Of a DNA stretch of 18,690 nt, positions 12,150-18,690 are shown in pieces. The stretch is taken from the NCBI GenBank assembly GCA_964640385.1, contig CAZXFL010000030.1, forward strand, positions 1 through 18,690, in the 5' to 3' direction. The notes beneath the pieces were generated by a model. That model saw only the letters and a list, made by a program, of their open reading frames with translations, searched no databases and was not told the origin of the DNA. Within the stretch, counting starts at the first letter, position 1; each line of letters opens with the position of its first letter. The position numbers and the translations under genes were made by a program. The stretch comes from JBBDIK01 sp964640385. GTDB lineage: Bacteria; Actinomycetota; UBA4738; JBBDHU01.

Positions 12150-13601
12150 ATGGATCAGGGTTCCACGCAGGCGGCGCGCGCGCAGGCCGCCGACCAGGCG
12201 TCCGTCGCTGCTGTCCGCCGCTCGAGCGTTCGTGCGGCCTATCGGTGGGTGGCCGTGTGGATGGCCGTGACCGACTATCTGACGTTCGTGGCTGCGTTCC
12301 TCCTCGCGTACGTGCTGCGGTTCGGGCTGACGCCCAACGGCTTCGACTTCCTGGCGGTGATCCTGATCGCGCCCCCGATCTGGGTGCTGATCTTCGCGGG
12401 GTGCAAGCTCTACAGCGTGTCGCGGCTGGCGGCTGCCGAGGAGGTCCGCCGCGTCTTCTATGCGGTGACCGCGGGCGTCACGGGCGTCGTGGCCGTGTCG
12501 TATTGGACCAAGGCGGAGCTTTCGCGCGTCTGGGTGATGTTGTCCTGGGTGCTGTCCCTGTTGCTGGTCCTGTTGGCGAGGCGCGTCTGGCATCACGTGA
12601 TCCGGCGGCGCCAGGCCCGTGGCCACCTGATCTTTCGGACGCTGATCCTCGGGACCAACGACGAGGCGGCGCATCTCGCCGAGGTGATGCGCGCCGGCGG
12701 GGTGGGATTCGAGGCCGTCGGCTTCGTCGCCGCGGGCAACGGCCGGAGCGATGTCGAAGGACTCCCGGTCGTCGGAGACGTTGCCGACATCCGTCAGGCG
12801 ATCCGCGAGACCGGAGCCGATTGCGTCTACGTCGCCTCGAGTGCGATCGGGACCCGCGACATGCGCACGGTCACGAAGTCGGCCCGGGCAGAGGGGGTCG
12901 AGGTGCGCGTCTCGGCCAACATCCCGGAGATGCTGTCGAGTCGGCTGGCGGCGCAGCCGCTCGGCGGGCTGATGGCGTTCGCCATCTGGCCGGTGCGGCT
13001 CACCGGTTTCCAGGCCGTCGCCAAGCGGACGTTCGATCTGGTGGTCGGATCGGTGTTGCTGGCCATCTCCCTTCCCTTCTGGCTCGTCATCGCGATCGCG
13101 ATCAGGTCCGGCGGCCCGGTCCTGTACCGGCAGCGCAGGGTCGGCCGCTCCGGGATGGAGTTCACCCTGTTGAAGTTCCGCACGATGGTCGTCGGGGCCG
13201 ATGGGATGAAGGCGGAGCTTGAGGGACCGGGGCGATCCACGGGACCGCTGTTCAAGATGCGTGGCGATTCGCGGGTGACCGGCGTGGGGCGGTTCCTTCG
13301 CCGATGGAGCCTGGACGAATTGCCGCAGCTGCTCAACGTGCTGTCGGGAACGATGAGCCTGGTCGGTCCGAGGCCGCCCTTGCCGGAGGAGGTCGCCTCG
13401 TACGAACCCTGGCATCAGGACCGTCTTGAGGTTCGGCCCGGTATCACCGGGCTGTGGCAGGTCAGCGGGCGCGCCGAGCTGTCCTTCGACGACTACGTGC
13501 GGCTCGACCTCTTCTACATCGAGAACTGGTCGCTGGCCTACGATCTGTATCTGTTGGTCAAGACCGTGCCCGCGGTCGTATCCGGCCGGGGAGCCTTCTA
13601 G
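12150..13601 (+). CDS. WbaP/WcaJ-type polyprenyl-phosphate sugar-phosphate transferase
   Basis: A 483-residue membrane enzyme that starts the lipid-linked repeat unit by moving a sugar-1-phosphate from a nucleotide sugar to undecaprenyl phosphate. About four transmembrane helices occupy 31-145, a CoA-binding-like Rossmann domain about 160-260, and a re-entrant helix about 296-318. The catalytic domain shows KRTFD (292-296), GPVLYRQRRVG (322-332), KFRTM (342-346), the acidic pair D389-E390 in WSLDELPQL, VGPRPP (405-410) and RPGITGLWQVSGR (429-441). AGGAGG supports ATG 12150. The polymerase gene starts directly after its stop. The sugar carried (galactose, glucose or another) cannot be read from sequence. 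Confidence 0.95.
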   Translation: MDQGSTQAARAQAADQASVAAVRRSSVRAAYRWVAVWMAVTDYLTFVAAFLLAYVLRFGLTPNGFDFLAVILIAPPIWVLIFAGCKLYSVSRLAAAEEVRRVFYAVTAGVTGVVAVSYWTKAELSRVWVMLSWVLSLLLVLLARRVWHHVIRRRQARGHLIFRTLILGTNDEAAHLAEVMRAGGVGFEAVGFVAAGNGRSDVEGLPVVGDVADIRQAIRETGADCVYVASSAIGTRDMRTVTKSARAEGVEVRVSANIPEMLSSRLAAQPLGGLMAFAIWPVRLTGFQAVAKRTFDLVVGSVLLAISLPFWLVIAIAIRSGGPVLYRQRRVGRSGMEFTLLKFRTMVVGADGMKAELEGPGRSTGPLFKMRGDSRVTGVGRFLRRWSLDELPQLLNVLSGTMSLVGPRPPLPEEVASYEPWHQDRLEVRPGITGLWQVSGRAELSFDDYVRLDLFYIENWSLAYDLYLLVKTVPAVVSGRGAF

Positions 13602-14990
13602 GTGCCCCATCCCATCGCGGTGCGTGGTCTCCCCGTGTGGATCGTCGGCGCGGCCGGCTTGGGCGTCGCATCGGTCGTCGCACCGAACGCCGCGCTCGCG
13701 ATGGCACTTGCTCTGGTGGTCGCGGTCCTGCCGCTGCACTGGCTGTTCGCGGTCCTGGTCGCGTCCGCCGCCGCGCAGTCGGTGACGCTCTCGGTCGGGG
13801 GGTACACCGTCCGCCCCGATGAGCTGGTCGTGCTCGTGTTCGCCATCCGAGCGTTCGCGACCCGGGATCGGGCGGTCCTCGGGTGGCCGGAGTGGTTGCT
13901 GGTGGCGTTCCTAGGGCTGCAGGTGGTGACGAGCGCGCTGCACGCGACGGATGTTAGGGACAGCTTCCTGTCCGCCGCGTTGCTCGGCTTCGGCGTGGTC
14001 GCCTACCTATCGACGGTCACCGTCGCGGCGAGCGGCATGCGCTTCGTCTCGGCGGTCCGGGCGGCACTGGCCGTGTTGGCGGCAAGCGAAGCGATCGGGC
14101 TCATCGCGCTGGCAGCCCACTGGGCGATCGATTCGTCGTGGGGGATCACGCGCGTCGACACGCTGGCCGGTTTCCCGGCCGTCACCGGCCTCGCGCACGA
14201 GCATAACCTGTACGGGTCCATGGCGGCGGTCGGGACGGTGGTGTTCCTGTCGCTGTGGCGCCAGCGGAACGGGATCGTCGGGCGGAACGCGGCGCTCCTC
14301 GGGTTCTGGATCAGCGCCACGGGCCTCGTCCTGTCGCTGGCCCGGGGCCCCTGGGTGGCGGCCGCGGTCGGGATCGTCGCCGTCGTCTCCCTCACCCGTC
14401 CGACCGACCGATCGCGGTCGCTGCCGAGGCTCGCGATCGGGGGTGCGGCCATGCTCCTGCTCGTGTTGGCGCTCCTGGCTGGCATCGGCGCCGCGCGGGA
14501 CCTCGGCGAGTTCGGAGCGTCCACCGCTTCGACCCTGCAGGAACAGGGTGGTCAGGTGCTGGACTTCGGCTCGAGCACCGGCGCGGCGCGGGTCGCGGAG
14601 TGGCGGACGTCGCTGGACGAGTGGCGGGATGCACCGCTGTTCGGACTCGGGACCAACTCCTACGGCCAGCGGCACTTCGAGATGACCGTCGACGGTCCGA
14701 TCCCCGCGTTCGTGGGGAACTGGGCGATCCGGACGCTCTACGATTCGGGCATCATCGGACTCGCGATGCTCGTCACGTTCGTCGGAGCGTTGCTGTGGCC
14801 GTCACGCGAGTTGCGGGTCGTGGGTGGGGATGCGGCCGTCGTCGCCCGGTCGCTCCTGTGCGGTGCCGTCGTGATCGCCGTCGCCTACCTCGCGGCCGAC
14901 GGGTTCCTCCTGGTGTGGCCGTGGATCCTGTTCGGCCTGCTGCGAGCGGCACGTCGGCTTGCCCTTACGGATCCGACGGCCTCCGACTGA
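13602..14990 (+). CDS. O-antigen ligase / Wzy-like polysaccharide polymerase
   Basis: A 462-residue polytopic membrane protein with about ten hydrophobic stretches, predicted to polymerise or ligate lipid-linked glycan units outside the membrane. GLAHEHNLYGSM around the middle and the external loop WRTSLDEWRDAPLFGLGTNS followed by YGQRHF fit the Wzy_C/O-antigen ligase family, whose periplasmic loop carries the active residues. GTG 13602 abuts the previous stop, so coupled translation is likely. Its last 26 bp overlap the convergent GT2 gene (14965-14990). The family diverges strongly in sequence, so the choice between polymerase and ligase is open. Confidence 0.83.
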   Translation: MPHPIAVRGLPVWIVGAAGLGVASVVAPNAALAMALALVVAVLPLHWLFAVLVASAAAQSVTLSVGGYTVRPDELVVLVFAIRAFATRDRAVLGWPEWLLVAFLGLQVVTSALHATDVRDSFLSAALLGFGVVAYLSTVTVAASGMRFVSAVRAALAVLAASEAIGLIALAAHWAIDSSWGITRVDTLAGFPAVTGLAHEHNLYGSMAAVGTVVFLSLWRQRNGIVGRNAALLGFWISATGLVLSLARGPWVAAAVGIVAVVSLTRPTDRSRSLPRLAIGGAAMLLLVLALLAGIGAARDLGEFGASTASTLQEQGGQVLDFGSSTGAARVAEWRTSLDEWRDAPLFGLGTNSYGQRHFEMTVDGPIPAFVGNWAIRTLYDSGIIGLAMLVTFVGALLWPSRELRVVGGDAAVVARSLLCGAVVIAVAYLAADGFLLVWPWILFGLLRAARRLALTDPTASD

Positions 14991-15822
14991 GGAGCGCGCG
15001 GCTGGGGGCCAGGGCGGCGCGCGCGTCCGCTCGACCGGTGACGGCGCGCAGGCCGAAGCCGAGTAACAGCTCCAGTCCCAGGATCCGGCGCCGCCATCCG
15101 CGGAACTGCATCCCGAGCGCGGCGACGAACCGGGCGGTGCCCTCGGCGCGCCGGCGTGGGTCGCCGTCGGCAACCTCGTGGAAGATGCGGACGTGGCCTC
15201 GGCACAGGACCCGCCGGCCCCGGCCGCGGAGGCGGGCGCACAGGTCGACGTCCTCTTGGTAGAGGAAGAACCGTTCGTCGAAGCCACCGAGCGACTCGAA
15301 ATCCTCGCGCCGGACCGCCAACGCGGCCCCCGAGACCCAGTCGAGGTCGATGTCGGCCTGGGGGAACGGCGCCGCGAGCCAGGGTCCCAGGTTGCCCCGC
15401 CACGCGCGGGGCAGGACGGCCCAGGCGGCGAACCGGCCGATCGACGGAGCGTGGCCTCCGCTCTCGGGCCGGGGATGGCCGCGCTCATCGAGTTGCAAGG
15501 GTGCAACGGCGCCGACGTCGGGCGGTACGTCGCGCAGCAGCGCTGCGAGGTCGCCGGGCACAGGATGGACGTCGGGGTTCAGGAACACCAACCATTCAGC
15601 GGTCGCTCCGCCGGCTCCCTGGTTCGCGGCAGCGGCGAACCCGGCGTTGCCCGGGTTGCGGATGATAGTGACCCCGTCGCGGTTGGCGGCTCCTCCCGAG
15701 CCGTCGTCCGAGGCGTTGTCGACGACGCGCACGTCGCGGACGAAGCCTGCCAGCGGATCGAGAAGGCGCCCCAGGCGGTCGCCCGAGTTGTAGTTGACGA
15801 TGACCACCGAGGCATCCAGCAT
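14965..15822 (-). CDS. Family 2 glycosyltransferase (rhamnosyltransferase-like)
   Basis: A 285-residue GT-A fold enzyme predicted to add a sugar to the growing repeat unit. The N-terminus is SVVIVNYNSGDRL. The nucleotide-binding DNASDDGS lies at 35-42 and FLNPDV at 80-85 (the metal-site equivalent). The later WVSGAALAVRREDF, GGFDERFFLYQEDVDLCARL motif is typical of WbbL-like rhamnosyltransferases. ATG 15822 follows AAGGAG, and TAGACT at 15845-15850 is a likely -10. The frame is open for another 290 codons upstream, but that part lies opposite the GT4 gene and has no coding signature. It is convergent with the polymerase gene, overlapping by 26 bp. The donor sugar is a guess. Confidence 0.92.
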   Translation of the reverse strand: MLDASVVIVNYNSGDRLGRLLDPLAGFVRDVRVVDNASDDGSGGAANRDGVTIIRNPGNAGFAAAANQGAGGATAEWLVFLNPDVHPVPGDLAALLRDVPPDVGAVAPLQLDERGHPRPESGGHAPSIGRFAAWAVLPRAWRGNLGPWLAAPFPQADIDLDWVSGAALAVRREDFESLGGFDERFFLYQEDVDLCARLRGRGRRVLCRGHVRIFHEVADGDPRRRAEGTARFVAALGMQFRGWRRRILGLELLLGFGLRAVTGRADARAALAPSRALLSRRPSDP

Positions 15823-15844
15823 CGCTGCTCCTTCGCGCTCGCGC

Positions 15845-15850
15845 AGTCTA
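15845..15850 (-). promoter_or_regulatory. -10 box of the GT2 gene
   Basis: TAGACT on the minus strand, 22 bases before the ATG, predicts a start near 15838 and a short leader containing AAGGAG. It is divergent from the GT4 promoter. Confidence 0.45.
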
Positions 15851-15856
15851 GTCGCG

Positions 15857-15885
15857 TTGACGCCTCGCCCGGCGACGCCGAGGAT
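15857..15885 (+). promoter_or_regulatory. Promoter of the GT4-GT4-wecB operon
   Basis: TTGACG (15857-15862), a 17-bp spacer, then GAGGAT (15880-15885), six bases before the GTG at 15892, so the transcript should be leaderless. This is the best -35/-10 pair in the polysaccharide block. Confidence 0.55.
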
Positions 15886-15891
15886 AGGCCG

Positions 15892-16995
15892 GTGACCGCC
15901 CCCGACATCACCTTCGTCCTGCCCGGCCTCGTCCAGAGCGGCGGTGCGCGTGCGGTGCTGGAGATCGCGGACCACCTGCGCCGCCGGGGAAGCGAGACGC
16001 TCGTCGTCGTTCCCGAGCGGACGCTCCTGGCGCCCCGTCGCACCCCCGTGGGTGCGCTGCAGCGGCACCTTCCTGCGGCGCTGGTTCCGCTGGTGCAACC
16101 GTTCGCCTCGCGCCGGTGTATCGAGCAGACGTGGTTCGAACTGCAGACGCCCCTCCGTGGCGTTGGCCGGATCACGGCCGAGCTCCCGCCGACGGGAGTG
16201 GTGGTGGCCACCAGCTACCGAACGGCCGAAGAGATCATGCGCGACCCGCGTCTCGCGGCGCGCTCGGTGTACTTCGTGCAGCACGACGAAGGGTGGTCCG
16301 GATCGCGTCATCGGGTCGACGCGACCTGGCGGGCCTTCGATCGTTTGATCGTGACGGCGCCGTGGCTCCGGCGGCGTGCGGTCGAGGACTTCGGGAAGGC
16401 CGACGTGGGACTCGTTGTCTATGGCGCGGACCCTCGCACGTTCTTCCCGGCTCATGAGGGCCCGGCGCAGCGAGACCTTCCGGTCGTCGGGTTCATGTGG
16501 GACGACCGCGCGTGGAAGGGCGGCGCCGACATGCTTGCCGTCCTTGACCGCCTGCGCCAGCCTCATCGGGCGTCGGCGTTCGGACTCGGGGATCCAGCAG
16601 CGTTGCCCGATGGCGTCGAAGCCGCGGGCCGACTCAGTGGCACAGCGCTGGCAGACTTCTATCGTTCGGTGGATGTCTTCGTGTCTGCGAGTCACTCGGA
16701 TGCCGGGCCGATGATGGTCCCCGAGGCGATGGCGTGTCGCGTTCCGGTCGTCGCCACCGATATCGGATGTGTTCGCATCTGGTCCAGGGATGGCGAGGCC
16801 TGCCGCCTCGCCGCGCCCGGCGATGTCGGGGCCCTCGCGGAGGCCACGGACGCGCTCCTCGTCGACCGCCGCGAGCGAGAGCGGCTGGGTGAAGCCGGGC
16901 GTGAGGCGATCGCGCCGTTCACATGGGAGAGAAGTGCGCTCGCGTTCGAAGAGGCGCTCCTGGCGTTCGACCTGCCGGTCGGGAGGCGCGCGTGA
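15892..16995 (+). CDS. GT4-family glycosyltransferase
   Basis: A 367-residue GT-B fold protein predicted to transfer a sugar from a nucleotide donor. The N-terminal acceptor domain begins ITFVLPGLVQSGGARAVLE with the GG loop usual in this family. The C-terminal donor domain has YGADPRTFFP, then SHSDAGPMMVPEAMACRVPV and VATDIGC. The classic EX7E signature appears as D-X7-E. GTG 15892 is chosen because a promoter ends just upstream and homology starts at residue 5. No Shine-Dalgarno site is seen. It overlaps the next glycosyltransferase gene by 4 bp (GTGA). The long open frame before 15892 is only the reverse side of the GT2 gene. Confidence 0.88.
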   Translation: MTAPDITFVLPGLVQSGGARAVLEIADHLRRRGSETLVVVPERTLLAPRRTPVGALQRHLPAALVPLVQPFASRRCIEQTWFELQTPLRGVGRITAELPPTGVVVATSYRTAEEIMRDPRLAARSVYFVQHDEGWSGSRHRVDATWRAFDRLIVTAPWLRRRAVEDFGKADVGLVVYGADPRTFFPAHEGPAQRDLPVVGFMWDDRAWKGGADMLAVLDRLRQPHRASAFGLGDPAALPDGVEAAGRLSGTALADFYRSVDVFVSASHSDAGPMMVPEAMACRVPVVATDIGCVRIWSRDGEACRLAAPGDVGALAEATDALLVDRRERERLGEAGREAIAPFTWERSALAFEEALLAFDLPVGRRA

Positions 16996-18185
16996 AGCTG
17001 TTGTTCGTCACGCAGTACTTCCCGCCGGCCGCCGGGTCGGGCGTCCTTCGCGGCGCGAAGTTCGTGAAGTACCTGCTCCGTGAAGGATGGGAGATCGAGG
17101 TCGTCACGATCGATCCCTCGGCGTACCCCGACCGGGACGAGTCGATGCTGGCGGACGTGGCCGGCGCACGCGTGTCCACCGCAACCCTCGCCCGTATCCC
17201 CGGCGTGCATCACGTCGTCCTCCGCGCGCTCCCGTCCATCCGGCGGCTCCTGTCGCAACGGATCCGGCGTTTCCGGCCCGACGTCGTGCTGGCCACCGCG
17301 CCCGACCTGCATTGGGCCGCGGTCGCCTCAGCTGCCCGTCGCCATCGCGTTCCGCTCGTCCTCGACTATCCGGATCCGTGGACCATCCTTCCCGAGGACT
17401 TCCGGCTCTGGCGGCCGACGGATCTGCGATCGCGACTGAAGTGGGCGATCGCCCCCGGGGTGGAACGCCGGATCATCGCCCGGGCGCGGGCAGCAACGTT
17501 CGCGACCGAGCCGATCCTCGACGAGTACGCCCGTCGCGTGCCCAGGCTGATGCAGATCGGTCGCGTGATGTCGAACGGATTCGACCCCGAGGACTTCGAC
17601 GGCGTGTCCGCGCGGCCCCCGGCCGACCGGATCGTCGTCTCGCACATCGGCTCGTTCGGGGGACCGCGATCTCCACTTCCGGCGGCCCGCGCGGTGCGGC
17701 ACGCGGTCGATGCCCTCGGGCTGGCGCCGGGGTCGGTTGAGCTGGCGCTGGTGGGGGCCGGTGCCGAGAAGTCTCGCGGCGCGCTCGAGTCGTTGCTGGG
17801 TGATGTGCAGCTGCGACTGACCGGTTGGGTGCCGCATCGGCGCGCCATCGGGGAGATGTCGTCGGCATCCGTCCTGTGGCTCGATGCCATGGTGTATCTG
17901 CGTTCGGCGGCGACCGGGAAGCTCTACGAATACCTGGCGGCGGGTCGGCCGATCATGGCGCTGGCGCATCGTCGGAGCCCCGCGGCGGAGCTGGTCAGTC
18001 GCTTCGATGCGGGTCGGGTCGTGTCCTCCGAGGACCCCGAAGAGGCCGGTGCGGCGCTGGCGGCGATCATCAGCTCCCTGCCCACGGAACTGGAGCGGCC
18101 TCCTGCGCTGGCGGGATTCGAGCGCGGAGCGATCGCCGAGCGGATGTCGGCAGTCCTGCGCGCGGTGGCGGGGATCGGCCCGTGA
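16992..18185 (+). CDS. GT4-like (WbuB-type) glycosyltransferase
   Basis: A 397-residue GT-B fold glycosyltransferase. The N-terminus KLLFVTQYFPPAAGSGVLRG, a middle APDLHWAAVASAARR and VLDYPDPWTI, and the C-terminal GKLYEYLAAGRPIMAL (about 315-330) match the WbuB-like group of surface-polysaccharide transferases. GTG 16992 overlaps the previous stop and is followed at once by the first beta strand. The next gene overlaps by 4 bp, so these three genes are translationally coupled. Donor and acceptor are unknown. The wecB-like neighbour suggests a ManNAc-containing glycan. Confidence 0.88.
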   Translation: MKLLFVTQYFPPAAGSGVLRGAKFVKYLLREGWEIEVVTIDPSAYPDRDESMLADVAGARVSTATLARIPGVHHVVLRALPSIRRLLSQRIRRFRPDVVLATAPDLHWAAVASAARRHRVPLVLDYPDPWTILPEDFRLWRPTDLRSRLKWAIAPGVERRIIARARAATFATEPILDEYARRVPRLMQIGRVMSNGFDPEDFDGVSARPPADRIVVSHIGSFGGPRSPLPAARAVRHAVDALGLAPGSVELALVGAGAEKSRGALESLLGDVQLRLTGWVPHRRAIGEMSSASVLWLDAMVYLRSAATGKLYEYLAAGRPIMALAHRRSPAAELVSRFDAGRVVSSEDPEEAGAALAAIISSLPTELERPPALAGFERGAIAERMSAVLRAVAGIGP

Positions 18186-18690
18186 AGATCGTCACGATCG
18201 TTGGAGCGCGTCCGCAATTCATCAAGGCCGCCCCGGTCTCCCATGCGCTCGCCGAGGCCGGTCATCGGGAGGTCCTCGTCCACACGGGCCAGCATTACGA
18301 TCCGGAACTGTCGGGGCGATTCCTGGCGGAACTAGAACTGGCGCCCGACGTCGAACTGGGCGTGGGGTCGGTGCCCGGCCGGGTGGGGACCCTACGTCGC
18401 CTCCTCGTTCCGTTGCTTGAGGATGAGCGTCCCGATCGGGTCGTCGTCTACGGGGACACCGACAGCACCCGCGCGGGGGCCGTCGCCGCGTCCGAGGCCG
18501 GCCGGATGCTGGCGCACGTGGAGGCGGGGCTGCGATCCGGCGACCTGTCGATGCCTGAGGAGCGCAATCGCGTGATCGCCGATCATTGCGCGCAGCTCCT
18601 GCTGTGTCCGGACGAGGAGTCCGCAGCGACGCTCGCCCTCGAGGGCGTTCGCGGCCGGATCCTCGTGACCGGCGACGTTATGGCGGATGC
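18182..18690 (+). CDS. wecB: UDP-N-acetylglucosamine 2-epimerase (partial, 3' end outside window)
   Basis: 169 codons of an enzyme that interconverts UDP-GlcNAc and UDP-ManNAc, supplying ManNAc for surface glycans. The start IVTIVGARPQFIKAAPVS (3-20), HTGQHYDPELS (34-44), VVVYGDTDST (87-96), HVEAGLRSGDLSMPEERNR (112-130) and VTGDVMADA at the window end are the family pattern. The acidic residues of GDT, HVEAG and PEE are present. The glycine-rich GSGSHxEQT stretch seen in many relatives is altered here (GVGSVPGRVGT, 60-70). GTG 18182 overlaps the preceding stop. About 200 more residues are expected beyond the window. Confidence 0.95.
   Translation, partial: MKIVTIVGARPQFIKAAPVSHALAEAGHREVLVHTGQHYDPELSGRFLAELELAPDVELGVGSVPGRVGTLRRLLVPLLEDERPDRVVVYGDTDSTRAGAVAASEAGRMLAHVEAGLRSGDLSMPEERNRVIADHCAQLLLCPDEESAATLALEGVRGRILVTGDVMAD

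Noticed and set aside
12063..13739. 558-codon minus-strand open frame
   Set aside because: It lies opposite the phosphoglycosyl transferase gene, whose motifs are unmistakable. The minus-strand translation is low-complexity Asp/His/Arg/Pro.
14965..16695. Upstream extension of the GT2 reading frame to 576 codons
   Set aside because: The part above 15822 lies opposite the GT4 gene and lacks homology. ATG 15822 has AAGGAG and a -10 box.
1..18690. CRISPR arrays, insertion sequences and integrase genes
   Set aside because: No regular repeat-spacer series, transposase or recombinase motif was seen on either strand.

Overview
The window reads as chromosomal DNA of a high-GC actinobacterium. The evidence is GC-rich third positions, many GTG starts, the order tRNA-Trp, secE, nusG, rplK, rplA, then rplJ and rplL, a NusG with a long acidic N-terminal extension, an L10 with an acidic tail, and several candidate leaderless starts. 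I cannot name a genus from sequence alone. An uncultured or deep-branching actinobacterial lineage would fit.

Region 1 (1-1252): an intact tRNA-Trp is followed by a two-gene toxin-antitoxin cassette (Phd-like antitoxin, RelE-like toxin) with a palindromic operator candidate. Next come a promoter and a decayed 54-bp copy of the tRNA-Trp 3' part just before secE. The cassette therefore sits between direct repeats of tRNA-Trp, like a small tRNA-anchored island without an integrase.

Region 2 (1253-3823): secE, nusG, rplK and rplA, the start of the classical ribosomal/transcription cluster.

Region 3 (3820-9052): an envelope-type insertion separates rplA from rplJ. It holds a Wzz/BY-kinase fusion on the minus strand. 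Diverging from it are a PqqD-like RRE protein, an ABC-2 transporter pair, a lasso-B2-like transglutaminase-fold protease and an NTP_transf_5 nucleotidyltransferase. This looks like a peptide-maturation/export cassette in a polysaccharide context, but no precursor peptide or lasso cyclase is visible.

Region 4 (9053-10286): rplJ and rplL form their own unit behind an L10 leader with an intrinsic terminator.

Region 5 (10305-18690): a second block of surface-polysaccharide genes replaces the expected rpoB neighbourhood. It holds a UDP-glucuronate decarboxylase-type enzyme and a Wzz-like protein (minus strand), a WbaP/WcaJ-type phosphoglycosyl transferase, an O-antigen ligase/polymerase, a GT2 glycosyltransferase (minus strand), two GT4-like glycosyltransferases, and a UDP-GlcNAc 2-epimerase cut by the window end. 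Together these supply nucleotide sugars, the lipid-linked initiating sugar, chain extension, polymerisation and chain-length/kinase control. No stretch longer than 300 bases lacks a gene. All functions are inferred from sequence motifs recalled from known families; no searches were run.
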